NCBI GenBank assembly: GCA_016791005.1
Contig: JAEUNY010000165.1
Span: forward strand, 1-35,777
Origin: Zoogloeaceae bacterium
GTDB taxonomy: Bacteria > Pseudomonadota > Gammaproteobacteria > Burkholderiales > Rhodocyclaceae
DNA length: 35,777 bases
Reading direction: 5' to 3'
Positions 17,801-25,585 of this stretch are shown here, piece by piece. The first letter of the stretch is position 1, and each line of letters starts with the position of its first letter. The position numbers and the translations under genes were made by a program. Below the pieces are notes generated by a model that was not told the DNA's origin, did not search any database, and was given only the letters and a program-made list of their open reading frames with translations.

Positions 17801-18769
17801 ACGCTGGTTGGCGGCCTGAAAGCGCCCCGCGACGCCCCAGCCGCCGCCTTCAGGGGCCAGATCCAGGTCCACCGAGAGGTCCGCCGCCGGCAGGGTCGCG
17901 TCGAATCGGGAAGGGTCGAGCTTGGCGATGCGCACCCGCGCCGTGCCCAGCGGAATCTCCGCGAAGGGCGCGGCGGTGAAGTCCGCCTCCGCCGTCGCCC
18001 CGCCCGCCCCGGAGCCTTTGAGGTGAAAACGCAGGACGTCGAGCTGGCCGCCCAAATCTAAATTCACGGCGTAGGGATAGGGCACCCGGTCCTCCTCCAG
18101 GCGCCCACGCAGGGCAAGGGGGAAGGGAGCCTGGCCGTCGAAGCGCCCCTCCGACAGGGTCAAACGCCCCCACGGCGTGCCCACGCGGAGGTCCGTCAGG
18201 CCGTGTTGGCGCCCGTCGCTGGCCAGGGCGGCGACGAGATCGGTGAGGCGCAAACTGGGGGGCGCGGAGGCATCCTGCCAGTCCTCGACGGCAAGATCGC
18301 CCACCGCGAGGCGGTCCACCACCACGGCCCCCGGCAGGCGCAGGCTTGCCGGGAGGACGGCGGGGGTATCGGATGCTGTCTGGGCCCAAGCCACGGTCTG
18401 GGCGGAGAGCTCAGTGAGGTGGAGGCGCCCCTGCCGAAGAGCGCCGGGCCGCCAGAGAAGGCGGAGATCCCGCGCCTCGACGCGCAGGCTCGCATCGCGG
18501 TAACTCAGGCGGGCGATGCGCAAATCCCCACCCAGCCCCCCCTCGACGCCTTCGACCACCACCTCGCCTCCGGCAAGTCGCCCGGCCGCCCCGGCGATCC
18601 ATGTCAAGCCCGCCGACGTCCCTGCCAGCCAGGCGAACGCAAGGACGGCCAGGAGGAGGAGCGCGCTGATAGCGGCCCCGACCACCCGCCCCCAGCGGCG
18701 TCTTGGCATGGGACGAGGCGGGGATGCGGCGGCTGGATCCTCAGGCGCCGAGGGAGACCCGTCCGCCAT
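14822..18769 (-). CDS. tamB: TamB-like AsmA/DUF490 translocation and assembly protein
   Basis: A 1315-residue inner-membrane-anchored protein. One N-terminal membrane segment (about 29-50, VVGAAISALLLLAVLAFAWLAG) is followed by a very long periplasmic repeat-rich beta domain typical of bridge-like lipid-transfer proteins. The C-terminal DUF490/TamB domain is recognisable in the segments GGYEGYGQTLAIERGRVNFNG, NPALDVVALR and LGRPPDSASGSD. TamB works with the outer-membrane TamA and with related AsmA proteins in moving phospholipid and assembling outer-membrane proteins. No tamA is adjacent. The ATG is only 9 bases past the trpC stop and has no ribosome site, so co-transcription with the trp genes is likely; the start could also be ATG 18709. 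Confidence 0.9.
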   Translation of the reverse strand: MADGSPSAPEDPAAASPPRPMPRRRWGRVVGAAISALLLLAVLAFAWLAGTSAGLTWIAGAAGRLAGGEVVVEGVEGGLGGDLRIARLSYRDASLRVEARDLRLLWRPGALRQGRLHLTELSAQTVAWAQTASDTPAVLPASLRLPGAVVVDRLAVGDLAVEDWQDASAPPSLRLTDLVAALASDGRQHGLTDLRVGTPWGRLTLSEGRFDGQAPFPLALRGRLEEDRVPYPYAVNLDLGGQLDVLRFHLKGSGAGGATAEADFTAAPFAEIPLGTARVRIAKLDPSRFDATLPAADLSVDLDLAPEGGGWGVAGRFQAANQRSASLDAGGLPIEGATGHLAWSADGLTLTDLAVQTPGAGAVSGRVRWQSEGQVVEAALSVRDLDLNRVDRRGPATRLAGRISGAGQGGEFSLEAALADPRFALQLKGRGSAATIEVDALSLRAKEGSLEGMGTVGLDGERPFRLQGALSRFDPQALWAEAPAGALNMAFQARGTAGTGWTAEGDFSIRDSRLAGQRLAGAGQFSVSPQRLDLPKLQIDWAGNRLSAQGRLGQSGDRLAWKVAAPDLGRLGLGVQGRVDAEGLVTGRFEALAGSATANAQRLIWPGRLRVASLNLAGQLGAGDAGPWGFSLGASGVGAPGGEAPWADTLSLRLDGTRRAHVLEVQAARGRRDRWRAVLEGGLAAGPVWAGRLREASGDGRFTLNLEAPASLRLGAEAVELGPATLRTTSGAIHLRETRWSPGLTRLRGDFQGLGVGLVTLDGGTTRRGEASLRLAGEWDWRMGERMDGQIRIARESGDLVLIGERAARLGLEAFEVVVNAQSNRLAASLEARGTQLGKLAASVTAAAERGAEGWRLAPDAALSGSARLDIPSVAWIGPLTHPSLSTEGRLEAEFSFSGTPARPVSTGWVRGQGLGLNLADLGLRLSGGTLEADFDRERLRVVRLDFETPAEVLPADPRLRALAAQPGRLDIAGEVGLAQGVGQFRFEARRLPLLQRPERWLMVSGNGNVTTGWDSLDLTTRLKAEGGFIGLADAEAPSLSDDVVILGRGDTAPRTPFRLSVDAQIDLGPQLYLRAAGVSARLTGALHVAGRDGRPLVTRGTVTAAEGGYEGYGQTLAIERGRVNFNGPLDNPALDVVALRKGLAVEAGVAITGTAKRPQVRLVSEPNVPDAEKLAWIVLGRPPDSASGSDLGLLIPAARALLGGPGGGMTAQLASSLGLDLLTIGQGDLGSVSRGATSRVVGTGTTVLGGATVSGQVVSVGKRLSADAFFSVEHSLAGAESIAKLTYQLSRHLAVVVRGGTDNAVDLAYTISLQ

Positions 18770-18778
18770 CGGAGGGGA

Positions 18779-19564
18779 TCAGTCGAAGAGGTGGTGCAGA
18801 CCCTCGCCCGGATCCGGGACCCGCATGAAGGCCTCCCCCACCAGGAAGGCGTTGACCCCGTGGCCGCGCATGCGCTCGACGTCGGCCGGGTCGAGGATGC
18901 CGGACTCGGTGATCACGAGCCGATCGGCGGGGATGCGCTCCAGGAGGTCCAGGGTGGTGTGCAGGCTGACTTCGAAACTGCGCAGATTGCGATTGTTGAT
19001 GCCAATGAGAGGCGTCTTGAGGGCCAGAGCCCGCTCCAGCTCGGCGCCATCGTGGCTTTCCACCAGGACGGCCATGCCCAGATCCCGGGCGGCGCGTTCC
19101 ATTTCGAGCATCCGCTCCTGGCTGAGGGCGGCCACGATGAGGAGGATCGCGTCGGCCCCCATGGCCCGGGATTCGAACACCTGGTACGGATCCACGAGGA
19201 AATCCTTGCGCAGCACCGGCAGGGGGCAAGCCGCCCGGGCGGCCTGGAGGTATTCCGGCGCGCCCTGAAAATAATGGCGGTCGGTGAGCACGGACAAGCA
19301 GGTTGCGCCGGCGGCGGCATAGGACGCGGCAATGTCGGCGGGGCGAAAATCTTCGCGGATCACGCCTTTGCTCGGGCTGGCCTTCTTGATCTCGGCGATG
19401 ACCGCGGAGCGGCCTTCGGCGATGCGACGCTTCATCGCGCCGAGGAAATCCCGCGGCGGCGAGACCGCGAGGGCGCGAGCCCGCACCAGCGCTTCGGGGA
19501 CCGCCCGCCGGGCGATGGCGACTTCTTCCCGCTTGGTGGCCAATATCCGCTGCAGGATGTCCAT
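18779..19564 (-). CDS. trpC: Indole-3-glycerol phosphate synthase TrpC
   Basis: Fourth step of tryptophan synthesis: closes the indole ring of carboxyphenylamino-deoxyribulose phosphate with loss of CO2. This is a single-function TIM barrel of 261 residues, beginning [15 protein letters not shown]. The active-site motifs are [11 protein letters not shown] (57-67, E58 and K60), [13 protein letters not shown] (117-129, K120), [14 protein letters not shown] and FLVGEAFM. It follows trpD by 10 bases. It is not fused to TrpF, as is usual in this lineage; trpF, trpB and trpA are not in the window. Confidence 0.97.
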   Translation of the reverse strand: MDILQRILATKREEVAIARRAVPEALVRARALAVSPPRDFLGAMKRRIAEGRSAVIAEIKKASPSKGVIREDFRPADIAASYAAAGATCLSVLTDRHYFQGAPEYLQAARAACPLPVLRKDFLVDPYQVFESRAMGADAILLIVAALSQERMLEMERAARDLGMAVLVESHDGAELERALALKTPLIGINNRNLRSFEVSLHTTLDLLERIPADRLVITESGILDPADVERMRGHGVNAFLVGEAFMRVPDPGEGLHHLFD

Positions 19565-19574
19565 GGCGCGGGCC

Positions 19575-20606
19575 TCAGGCGAACTTGCGGGTGGTGGCGG
19601 CGAAAGCCTCCAGCTTGGCGCGCGCGGCGCCACTGGCAACGGCTTCCCGGGCCCGGGCCAGCCCGGCGTCGATGGACTCCACCAGGTTGGCGGCGTAGAG
19701 GGCCACCGCCGCGTTCAACACGACGATCTCCCGCGCCGCGCCGGGCTGGTTGTCCAGCGCCGAGAGCAGGACAGCCATGGACTCCGCGGCGTCGGCCACC
19801 CTGAGTTGGCGGGCGGAGAGCATGGCGAGGCCGAAATCTTCCGGGTGGATTTCGTATTCCCGGATCACGCCGTCCTTCAACTCGCCGACCAGGGTGGAGG
19901 CGCCGAGGGAGACTTCGTCCATGCCGTCCAGGCCATGGACGACGAGCACGTGGCGAGCGCCCAGGCGCTCCATCACCCGCACGCAGATGCCCACCAGATC
20001 GGGATGGAACACCCCGAGGAGGGAATTGGGCGCGCCGGCAGGGTTGGTCAGCGGGCCGAGGATGTTGAAGATCGTCCGCACCCCCATTTCCCGTCGCACG
20101 GGGGCGACGTTTTTCATCGCGCTGTGGTGGTTGGGTGCGAACATGAAGCCGATGCCCGTCTCGGCAATGCACTCAGCCACCTGCTCGGCCGACAGCGCGA
20201 GATTGACCCCCAGGGCCTCCAGCACGTCCGCCGAGCCGGACTTGGAGGACACGCTGCGCCCGCCATGCTTGGCCACCCGCGCCCCGGCGGCCGCCGCGAC
20301 GAAGATGGTGGCGGTGGAGATGTTGAAAGTGTGGGAGCCGTCGCCGCCGGTGCCGACCACGTCGAGGAAGTGATCGTGGGGGGGCGGCACCACCACCTTG
20401 GTGGCCAGCTCCCGCATCACCGTGGCGGCGGCGGTGATCTCGCCGATGGTTTCCTTCTTGGTGCGCAGGCCGGCCAGGATCGCCGCGGTCATGACCGGCG
20501 AGACGTCCCCAGCCATGATCTGGTGCATGAGGGCGAGCATCTCGTCGTAGAAGATCTCCCGATGTTCGATGGCGCGCTGGAGGGCCTGCTGCGGAGTGAT
20601 GGACAT
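19575..20606 (-). CDS. trpD: Anthranilate phosphoribosyltransferase TrpD
   Basis: Adds phosphoribose from PRPP to anthranilate, the second step of the pathway. The 343-residue protein has an N-terminal helical domain, the PRPP loop [17 protein letters not shown] (82-98), [21 protein letters not shown], the anthranilate-binding region [23 protein letters not shown] and GPLTNPA, and the DE-containing [10 protein letters not shown] place the start at ATG 20606 with GGAG 8 bases before it. An in-frame ATG at 20624 overlaps the trpG stop as ATGA and would add 6 residues; translational coupling makes it a real alternative. Confidence 0.96.
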   Translation of the reverse strand: MSITPQQALQRAIEHREIFYDEMLALMHQIMAGDVSPVMTAAILAGLRTKKETIGEITAAATVMRELATKVVVPPPHDHFLDVVGTGGDGSHTFNISTATIFVAAAAGARVAKHGGRSVSSKSGSADVLEALGVNLALSAEQVAECIAETGIGFMFAPNHHSAMKNVAPVRREMGVRTIFNILGPLTNPAGAPNSLLGVFHPDLVGICVRVMERLGARHVLVVHGLDGMDEVSLGASTLVGELKDGVIREYEIHPEDFGLAMLSARQLRVADAAESMAVLLSALDNQPGAAREIVVLNAAVALYAANLVESIDAGLARAREAVASGAARAKLEAFAATTRKFA

Positions 20607-20620
20607 GGGTCGGGCTCCGG

Positions 20621-21190
20621 TCATGGATGCTGGTCGAGGAAGTTTTTCAGGAGCGCATGCCCCGCCTCGGTAAGAATCGACTCAGGATGAAACTGTACCC
20701 CTTCCACGGCGAGGGATTTATGCCTAACGCCCATGATTTCATCGTCGGCGGTCCACGCCGTGATGTCCAGGCAGTCAGGCAGGGTCGCCCGCTCGATGGC
20801 CAGGGAGTGGTAGCGGGTGCAGGTCAGGGGGTTGGGAAGATTGCGGAACACGCCTTCGCCCCGGTGATGGACCGGGGAGGTCTTGCCGTGCATCACCTGT
20901 TTGGCATGCACGATGCGGCCGCCGAAGGCCGCGCCGATGCTCTGGTGGCCGAGGCACACGCCGAGGAGAGGAATCCGGCCGGCGTAAGCCTTAATGGCCG
21001 CCACCGAGATGCCTGCCTCGGCAGGCGAACAGGGGCCCGGCGAAATCACCAGGTGGCGGGGCGCGAGACGGCCGATCTCCTCCACGGTGATCTCGTCATT
21101 GCGCACCACCCGAACGTCGGCCCCGAGCTCGCCAAAGTACTGGACCAGGTTGTAGGTGAAGCTGTCGTAGTTGTCGATCATCAGCAGCAT
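20621..21190 (-). CDS. trpG: Anthranilate synthase glutamine amidotransferase subunit TrpG
   Basis: Supplies ammonia from glutamine to TrpE; in many bacteria the same subunit also serves folate (aminodeoxychorismate) synthesis. The 190-residue class I amidotransferase has [19 protein letters not shown], the oxyanion region [11 protein letters not shown], the catalytic Cys79 in [10 protein letters not shown] and the His/Glu pair in [18 protein letters not shown] stands 7 bases before the ATG. It starts 10 bases after the trpE stop, and its own stop overlaps a possible trpD ATG. Confidence 0.97.
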   Translation of the reverse strand: MLLMIDNYDSFTYNLVQYFGELGADVRVVRNDEITVEEIGRLAPRHLVISPGPCSPAEAGISVAAIKAYAGRIPLLGVCLGHQSIGAAFGGRIVHAKQVMHGKTSPVHHRGEGVFRNLPNPLTCTRYHSLAIERATLPDCLDITAWTADDEIMGVRHKSLAVEGVQFHPESILTEAGHALLKNFLDQHP

Positions 21191-21200
21191 GGCGGGCTCC

Positions 21201-22688
21201 TCAGACCACGTGGGTATCCAGGCCGGCCTCGGCCAGTTCCGCCGCCCGCAGCATGGCCAGGGCCTTGTTTTGGGTCTCGGTCCATTCCGAATCGGGATTG
21301 GAGTCGGCGACGATGCCCGCGCCGGCCTGAACGTGGATCTGGCCATCCTTCAGCACGGCGGTGCGGATGGCGATCGCGAGGTCCATTTCGCCGCGGAACC
21401 CCAGATAGCCCACCGCACCGGCGTAAAGGCCACGCTTCACGGGTTCGAGTTCATCGATGATCTCCATGGCCCGCACCTTGGGCGCCCCGGACACGGTGCC
21501 GGCCGGGAAGGTGGCCCGCAGAACAGCCAGGGCGTCGAGCCCGGGTTTCAAACGGCCTTCGACGTTGGAAACGATGTGCATCACGTGGGAATAGCGTTCG
21601 ACGAGGAAGCGCTCGGTGACCTCCACCGTGCCGGTTTCTGCCACCCTGCCACAGTCGTTGCGCCCAAGATCGAGGAGCTGGAGATGCTCGGATCGCTCCT
21701 TCTCGTCGGCGAGCAGATCCTGCTCCAAGGCCAGGTCCTCCTCCGGCGTGGCGCCCCGCTTGCGGGTGCCCGCGATGGGACGCACCACGACCTTGCTGGC
21801 GTCGCCCTCGCCTTCGAGGCGGACCAGGATCTCCGGCGAGGCGCCGACGACATGGAAGTCGCCGAAATTGAAGAGGAACATGTACGGCGACGGATTGAGG
21901 GAGCGGATCGCACGATAGAGAGCCAGGGGGCTCGCGCGGTAGGGTTTACTCATGCGCTGGGCCAGCACCACTTGCATGATGTCGCCATCGATGATGTATT
22001 CCTTGGCCCGTCGCACCGCAGCTTTGAAGGCTTCCTCGCCGAAGCGGGAGACGGCACGCGCCGGGGCCTGGGGCTGCTCGGCGGGAATGTCCAGCGGTGC
22101 CCGCAGGCGCGCCACCCATTCCCGCAGGCGAGCCTTCGCCTCCCCATAGGCCCCCGGCCTCGCCGGGTCGGCATAGACCACCAAAGTGAGCTTGCCCGAG
22201 AGGTTGTCGACGATGGCGAGCTCGTCCGAGAGCAGCAACAGGATATCCGGCGTGCCGATCTCGTCGGGCTTCCCGGTCGCCGCGAGGCGGGGCTCGATGT
22301 AGCGCACAGTGTCGTAACCAAAACAGCCCACCAGACCCCCGGTGAAGCGGGGCAAGCCCTTGCGCGGGGGCACCTTGATGCCGGCCATGAACTCGGCGAG
22401 ATAAGCCAGCGGATCCACGTCCGGACGCTCCTCGACCACCTGCTCGGCCACCCAGCGTCGCACGCAGCGGCCCCGGACCTCGATCCGTGAGGCGGCCGCG
22501 AGACCAACCATCGAGTAGCGCCCGAAGCGCTCCCCACCCTGGACTGACTCGAGGAGATAGGTGTACGGGGCGTTGGCGAGCTTGAGGTAGATGGACAGCG
22601 GGGTGTCGAGATCCGCCAGGGTCTCGACGGAGATGGGGATGCGGTTGTAGCCCTGCGCGGCGAGGGCAAGGAACTCGGCTTCGGTCAT
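21201..22688 (-). CDS. trpE: Anthranilate synthase component I TrpE
   Basis: Converts chorismate to anthranilate with TrpG, committing to tryptophan. The 495-residue protein retains the feedback site LLES-x10-S (L45 to S59), so it should be inhibited by tryptophan. The catalytic half has PIAGTRKRG (305-312), [10 protein letters not shown] (340-349), the HIVSNVEG and [11 protein letters not shown] motifs and the closing [13 protein letters not shown]. Residue 346 is Cys where DLGRNDVGRV is usual, a conservative oddity. GGAG lies 5 bases before the ATG. Upstream, a 217-base gap separates it from gph and holds a candidate Trp leader peptide. Confidence 0.97.
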   Translation of the reverse strand: MTEAEFLALAAQGYNRIPISVETLADLDTPLSIYLKLANAPYTYLLESVQGGERFGRYSMVGLAAASRIEVRGRCVRRWVAEQVVEERPDVDPLAYLAEFMAGIKVPPRKGLPRFTGGLVGCFGYDTVRYIEPRLAATGKPDEIGTPDILLLLSDELAIVDNLSGKLTLVVYADPARPGAYGEAKARLREWVARLRAPLDIPAEQPQAPARAVSRFGEEAFKAAVRRAKEYIIDGDIMQVVLAQRMSKPYRASPLALYRAIRSLNPSPYMFLFNFGDFHVVGASPEILVRLEGEGDASKVVVRPIAGTRKRGATPEEDLALEQDLLADEKERSEHLQLLDLGRNDCGRVAETGTVEVTERFLVERYSHVMHIVSNVEGRLKPGLDALAVLRATFPAGTVSGAPKVRAMEIIDELEPVKRGLYAGAVGYLGFRGEMDLAIAIRTAVLKDGQIHVQAGAGIVADSNPDSEWTETQNKALAMLRAAELAEAGLDTHVV

Positions 22689-22736
22689 GACGACTCCAGG
22701 ATTACCAGTGGATGCAGAGGGGGGTGCGGCAGTGGC

Positions 22737-22796
22737 GGCGGTGGCCGCCCGGTGCGGAGGTCAGCAGGCCAGGCGGCCACGCCATGACCACCCGCC
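22737..22796 (-). promoter_or_regulatory. Candidate trpE attenuator pairings
   Basis: Three segments of the leader can pair in exclusive ways. Segment 1 (22788-22796) overlaps the first Trp codon. Segment 2 is GTGGCCGCC (22772-22780), after the Trp codons. Segment 3 is GGCGGCCAC (22741-22749), perfectly complementary to segment 2. Segment 3 can instead form a short hairpin GGCGG-CCA-CCGCC (22737-22749), and part of that hairpin can pair with segment 1. No T run follows, so control would have to be Rho-dependent or translational rather than by a classical intrinsic terminator. Confidence 0.3.
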
Positions 22797-22805
22797 GCGC
22801 CTCAT
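22761..22805 (-). CDS. Candidate trp leader peptide with a Trp-Ser-Trp run
   Basis: A 14-codon reading frame, MRRGGWSWRGRLAC, lies 73 bases before trpE. Its two Trp codons, at 22788-22790 and 22782-22784, sit in the middle, followed by a stop. Trp codons are rare and a pair next to trpE is what an attenuator leader would carry. Against it, no ribosome site precedes the ATG; the frame also extends upstream to an ATG at 22865, which would give 34 residues. The call depends on the RNA pairings described in the adjoining attenuator entry. Confidence 0.35.
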   Translation of the reverse strand: MRRGGWSWRGRLAC

Positions 22806-22905
22806 CGAAGGCTGGGCGCGGACGGCGGCACTCCCCTGGGCGAAATCCCGGGCGCGGGGTCTCATGAATCGGTAATCCGGAAAAGTTGGCGAGCCATCGA
22901 GCCGG

Positions 22906-23592
22906 TCAGCCCGAGCGCCGCGCAATGTGCGGCAGGGCCTCGCGGAGGTCCGATAGTAGCCCATCGCATTCGATGGTGTCCACGGGACGCCCCTCGCTGT
23001 AACCGTAGCGCATCAGGAACACCGGCATCCCCGCCCGGCGGGCCGCGAGGGCGTCGTTTTCCGAGTCACCGATCATGATGGCCGCCCCGGGTGCTACGCC
23101 AAGAAGCTGGCAGGTATGGTGGATCACCGCCGGGTCCGGCTTTTTGACCGGGAGGGTATCGCCGCTCACCACGGCATCGAACCAGCGGGCGAGCCCCATG
23201 CGCACCAGGAGGGGCTCGGTGAACGCGGCCGCCTTGTTGGTGACGCAGGCGAGGCGGATCCCCTGCCCCGCCAGAACGGCCAGGGCCTCCACCACGCCCG
23301 GGTAGATCCGCGTGTCCTGGCCATTGACCTCGTGATAGTGGCGGCGAAATACGGTGACGGCATCGTCGATTTCGGCCTCGGTGGCCACCGCCCCCTCGGT
23401 TAGGCAACGGCGCACCAGATTCGGGATGCCCTTGCCGACGAAGCTGTGGATCTCCGCCTGGGTCCGCAGGGGCCGACCGACCTCGGCCAGCATGCGATTG
23501 GCCCCCTCGGCCAGATCACGAATGGTGTCCAGGAGCGTCCCGTCCAGGTCGAACAGCACGGCATCGACGGGGAAGCGGGCGGGGCTAGGCAT
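22906..23592 (-). CDS. gph: Phosphoglycolate phosphatase Gph (HAD family)
   Basis: Hydrolyses 2-phosphoglycolate, a product of DNA 3'-end repair and RuBisCO oxygenation. The 228-residue HAD protein has the nucleophile motif DLDGTLLDT (D15, D17), the helical cap, motif II VTNK, motif III KKPDP and motif [13 protein letters not shown]. It overlaps the rpe stop by 8 bases and follows it in the same transcript. The rpe-gph-trpE arrangement is common in beta and gammaproteobacteria, where gph lies upstream of the trp genes without a role in tryptophan synthesis. Confidence 0.94.
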   Translation of the reverse strand: MPSPARFPVDAVLFDLDGTLLDTIRDLAEGANRMLAEVGRPLRTQAEIHSFVGKGIPNLVRRCLTEGAVATEAEIDDAVTVFRRHYHEVNGQDTRIYPGVVEALAVLAGQGIRLACVTNKAAAFTEPLLVRMGLARWFDAVVSGDTLPVKKPDPAVIHHTCQLLGVAPGAAIMIGDSENDALAARRAGMPVFLMRYGYSEGRPVDTIECDGLLSDLREALPHIARRSG

Positions 23593-24283
23593 CGCCCACC
23601 CCGGCGAGAGCCTGGCGCAGCGCCGCGATCACGCTGTCGTAGCGGTGCGGGTCCTCGGCCCGCCCGGCACCGAACACCGCCGAACCGGCCACGAAGGTAT
23701 CCGCCCCGGCGCGGGCAATCTCGGCGATGTTGCTGACTTTGACCCCACCATCCACTTCCAGCAGTATCCGCCGCCCGGTTTCGGCGAAGTAGGCATCGAG
23801 GCGCGCCCGGGCCTGACGCAGCTTGACCAGCGCGGAGGAGATGAAGGATTGGCCACCAAACCCGGGGTTCACGCTCATCAGGAGGACAACATCGATCTTG
23901 TCCATGACGTGATCGAGATGGTGCAAGGGCGTGGCGGGATTGAACACCAGACCGGCCTGGCAGCCCGAATCACGGATCAGGCTCAAGGTCCGATCCACGT
24001 GCTCCGAGGCTTCGGGATGGAAGGTGATGACGTTGGCGCCGGCCTTGGCGAAATCCGGCACGATGCGATCCACCGGTTTGACCATGAGATGAACGTCGAT
24101 GGGCGCCGTCGTGTGGGGACGAATCGCCTCGCACACCAGGGGGCCGATCGTCAGGTTCGGCACATAGTGATTGTCCATCACGTCGAAATGGATCCAATCG
24201 GCGCCGGCGGCGACGACATCCCGCACCTCCTCCCCCAAACGGGCGAAATCGGCGGATAGCAGGCTGGGAGCAATGCGGAACAT
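23585..24283 (-). CDS. rpe: Ribulose-phosphate 3-epimerase Rpe
   Basis: Interconverts ribulose 5-phosphate and xylulose 5-phosphate in the pentose phosphate pathway. The 232-residue TIM barrel begins [17 protein letters not shown] and shows the metal and acid/base residues in [17 protein letters not shown] (H32, D34), DVHLMV (H65), VNPGFGGQ and LEVDGGV. The ATG at 24283 is chosen because the extension to TTG 24304 is outside the family; no good ribosome site is visible. It is the first gene of the rpe-gph-trpEGDC-tamB series and diverges from apaG. Confidence 0.96.
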   Translation of the reverse strand: MFRIAPSLLSADFARLGEEVRDVVAAGADWIHFDVMDNHYVPNLTIGPLVCEAIRPHTTAPIDVHLMVKPVDRIVPDFAKAGANVITFHPEASEHVDRTLSLIRDSGCQAGLVFNPATPLHHLDHVMDKIDVVLLMSVNPGFGGQSFISSALVKLRQARARLDAYFAETGRRILLEVDGGVKVSNIAEIARAGADTFVAGSAVFGAGRAEDPHRYDSVIAALRQALAGVGDA

Positions 24284-24310
24284 GGCGGCTTTACGGGAAT
24301 GCAATGCGGC

Positions 24311-24318
24311 ATTTTAGC
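24311..24318 (-). promoter_or_regulatory. Candidate rpe -10 element
   Basis: GC-TAAAAT on the minus strand (-10 at 24311-24316, 5 of 6 to consensus) lies 27 bases before the rpe ATG. No good -35 is visible at the usual distance. It could drive the whole rpe-gph-trp transcript. Confidence 0.4.
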
Positions 24319-24325
24319 CGGGCGG

Positions 24326-24354
24326 TTGCGATGGCACGACATTTGCGCTTGAAT
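24326..24354 (+). promoter_or_regulatory. Candidate apaG promoter
   Basis: TTGCGA (24326-24331) is 17 bp from TTGAAT (24349-24354), each matching 4 of 6. The predicted transcript starts about 30 bases before the apaG ATG. The divergent rpe -10 lies 10 bp away. Confidence 0.45.
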
Positions 24355-24389
24355 GGGGCCTCTCGCTTCCCGAATCCGATGCGCCCATC

Positions 24390-24767
24390 ATGTTGGATAA
24401 ATACCGTATCGACGTCCACGCCGTCGCCCAGTACATCGCAGACCAGTCGGACCCGGACGAAGACAAATACGTCTTCGCCTACCGGGTCGTCGTCACCAAC
24501 CACGGGACGATCGGTGCCCAACTGCGCAGTCGCCACTGGATCATCACCGACGGCGAGGGCAAGGTGCAGGAGGTAAAGGGGTCCGGAGTAGTGGGCGAGC
24601 AACCGCAACTCGAGCCCGGGGAATCCTTCGAATACACCAGTGGCAGCGTGCTCACCACCCCGGTGGGCACCATGCACGGCACCTACCAGATGGTGGCGGA
24701 GGACGGCCATCACTTCGAAGCCACGATCCCCCCCTTCTCGCTGGCCATGCCCAGCATGGTGAATTGA
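24390..24767 (+). CDS. apaG: ApaG domain protein
   Basis: A 125-residue protein consisting of one ApaG domain, a fibronectin-like beta fold. Visible signatures are YVFAYRVVVTNHGTIGAQLRSRHWIITDGEGKVQEVKGSGVVGEQPQLEPGESFEYTSG cut into its usual strands (residues about 27-86), and GTMHGTYQMV near the end. The molecular role is not settled: it has been linked to Co/Mg resistance and pyrophosphate-compound binding, and it is often near apaH or ksgA, neither of which is here. There is no ribosome site before the ATG. A methyltransferase gene follows 3 bases after its stop. Confidence 0.95.
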   Translation: MLDKYRIDVHAVAQYIADQSDPDEDKYVFAYRVVVTNHGTIGAQLRSRHWIITDGEGKVQEVKGSGVVGEQPQLEPGESFEYTSGSVLTTPVGTMHGTYQMVAEDGHHFEATIPPFSLAMPSMVN

Positions 24768-24770
24768 CGG

Positions 24771-25382
24771 GTGCCCACCGGCGGCGGCCTGCGCAGCAGC
24801 TACACCTTTTTTGCTCCGCTCTATGATGCGCTGATCGCCCGGGCCACCCAGCCGGCTCGCATCCGCAGTCTCACCTGGCTGGCCCAACAGCCGCCGGGGG
24901 AAATCCTCCTCGCCGGCGTCGGCACCGGCCTCGACCTCCCCCTCCTGCCCACGAATCACCGATACGTTGGGATCGACCTCACCCTGGCAATGCTGCGCCA
25001 ATGCGCCCCCCGCGCCACGCCCCTGCGCTTTGCCGCCGTCCAGGGGGACGTCATGGCGCTGCCGTTCGAGAGTGGGCGCTTCGATGCTGCGGTGCTCCAC
25101 CTCATTCTGGCGGTCGTCCCCGAGCCCCTCGCCTGCTTACGGGAGGCCGCACGAACCCTTCGACCCGGCGGCACCCTGCTGGTCTTCGACAAATTTCTGC
25201 GTCCGGGGCAGCGGGCACCCGCGCGGCGCTGGCTCACGCCCCTGACCCAGCGAATCGCGACCAGACTCGATGTGGTGCTGGAAGACCTGCTCCCGGACTG
25301 CCCGGAACTGCGGGTGCGGGAGGACCTGCCGGCCTTGGCCCGGGGCTGGTTCCGCCTCGTGAGGTTGGAAAAGGCGCGGTGA
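24771..25382 (+). CDS. Class I SAM-dependent methyltransferase, substrate unknown
   Basis: A 203-residue small-molecule-type methyltransferase. It has the SAM loop EILLAGVGTGLDLPLLP (44-60), an acidic second-strand end YVGIDLTLAML (65-75), QGDVMALPFESGRFDAAVLHLIL (about 91-113) and the post-motif LRPGGTLLVFDKF. The N-terminal SSYTFFAPLYDALIA resembles UbiE/PmtA-like lipid or quinone methylases, so a lipid-related substrate is possible but not shown. The GTG start is 3 bases after the apaG stop, so the two are co-transcribed. Confidence 0.88.
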   Translation: MPTGGGLRSSYTFFAPLYDALIARATQPARIRSLTWLAQQPPGEILLAGVGTGLDLPLLPTNHRYVGIDLTLAMLRQCAPRATPLRFAAVQGDVMALPFESGRFDAAVLHLILAVVPEPLACLREAARTLRPGGTLLVFDKFLRPGQRAPARRWLTPLTQRIATRLDVVLEDLLPDCPELRVREDLPALARGWFRLVRLEKAR

Positions 25383-25435
25383 CTGGCATGCGCCTTGCAG
25401 AGCAAACCTCGTTCAGATTCGCTGGAATCGGGCGT

Positions 25436-25564
25436 ATGGATCCTGATCTGTTTGAAATCCTGCTCTACATCGGCGCCCTCGGGCTCCTGCCCTACGTAGC
25501 CGTGGAAGCGTACGAAACGGTGCAACGCACCATTGCCCGGCGCCGGGGCTGCCCGCGGCACTGA
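25436..25564 (+). CDS. Very small predicted membrane protein
   Basis: A 42-residue frame, MDPDLFEILLYIGALGLLPY..., with one hydrophobic stretch (about 5-23) followed by a basic tail ending TIARRRGCPRH. This is the pattern of a small single-pass inner-membrane protein with its C-terminus in the cytoplasm. An ATG at 25388 would extend it to 58 residues. Neither has a strong ribosome site; the nearer one has GGAATCGGG before it. It lies 53 bases after the methyltransferase, at the end of that plus-strand group, and is convergent with argJ. No family is recognised; it could be non-coding. Confidence 0.45.
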   Translation: MDPDLFEILLYIGALGLLPYVAVEAYETVQRTIARRRGCPRH

Positions 25565-25585
25565 AGCGGTGCGGCCTCGTCGCGG

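Noticed and set aside
15506..18061. An 851-codon plus-strand frame opposite tamB
   Set aside because: Low-complexity Gly/Ala/Pro shadow; the minus strand has the membrane anchor and DUF490 features.
24291..25100. A 269-codon minus-strand frame opposite apaG and the methyltransferase
   Set aside because: Shadow; both plus-strand genes have recognisable domains.
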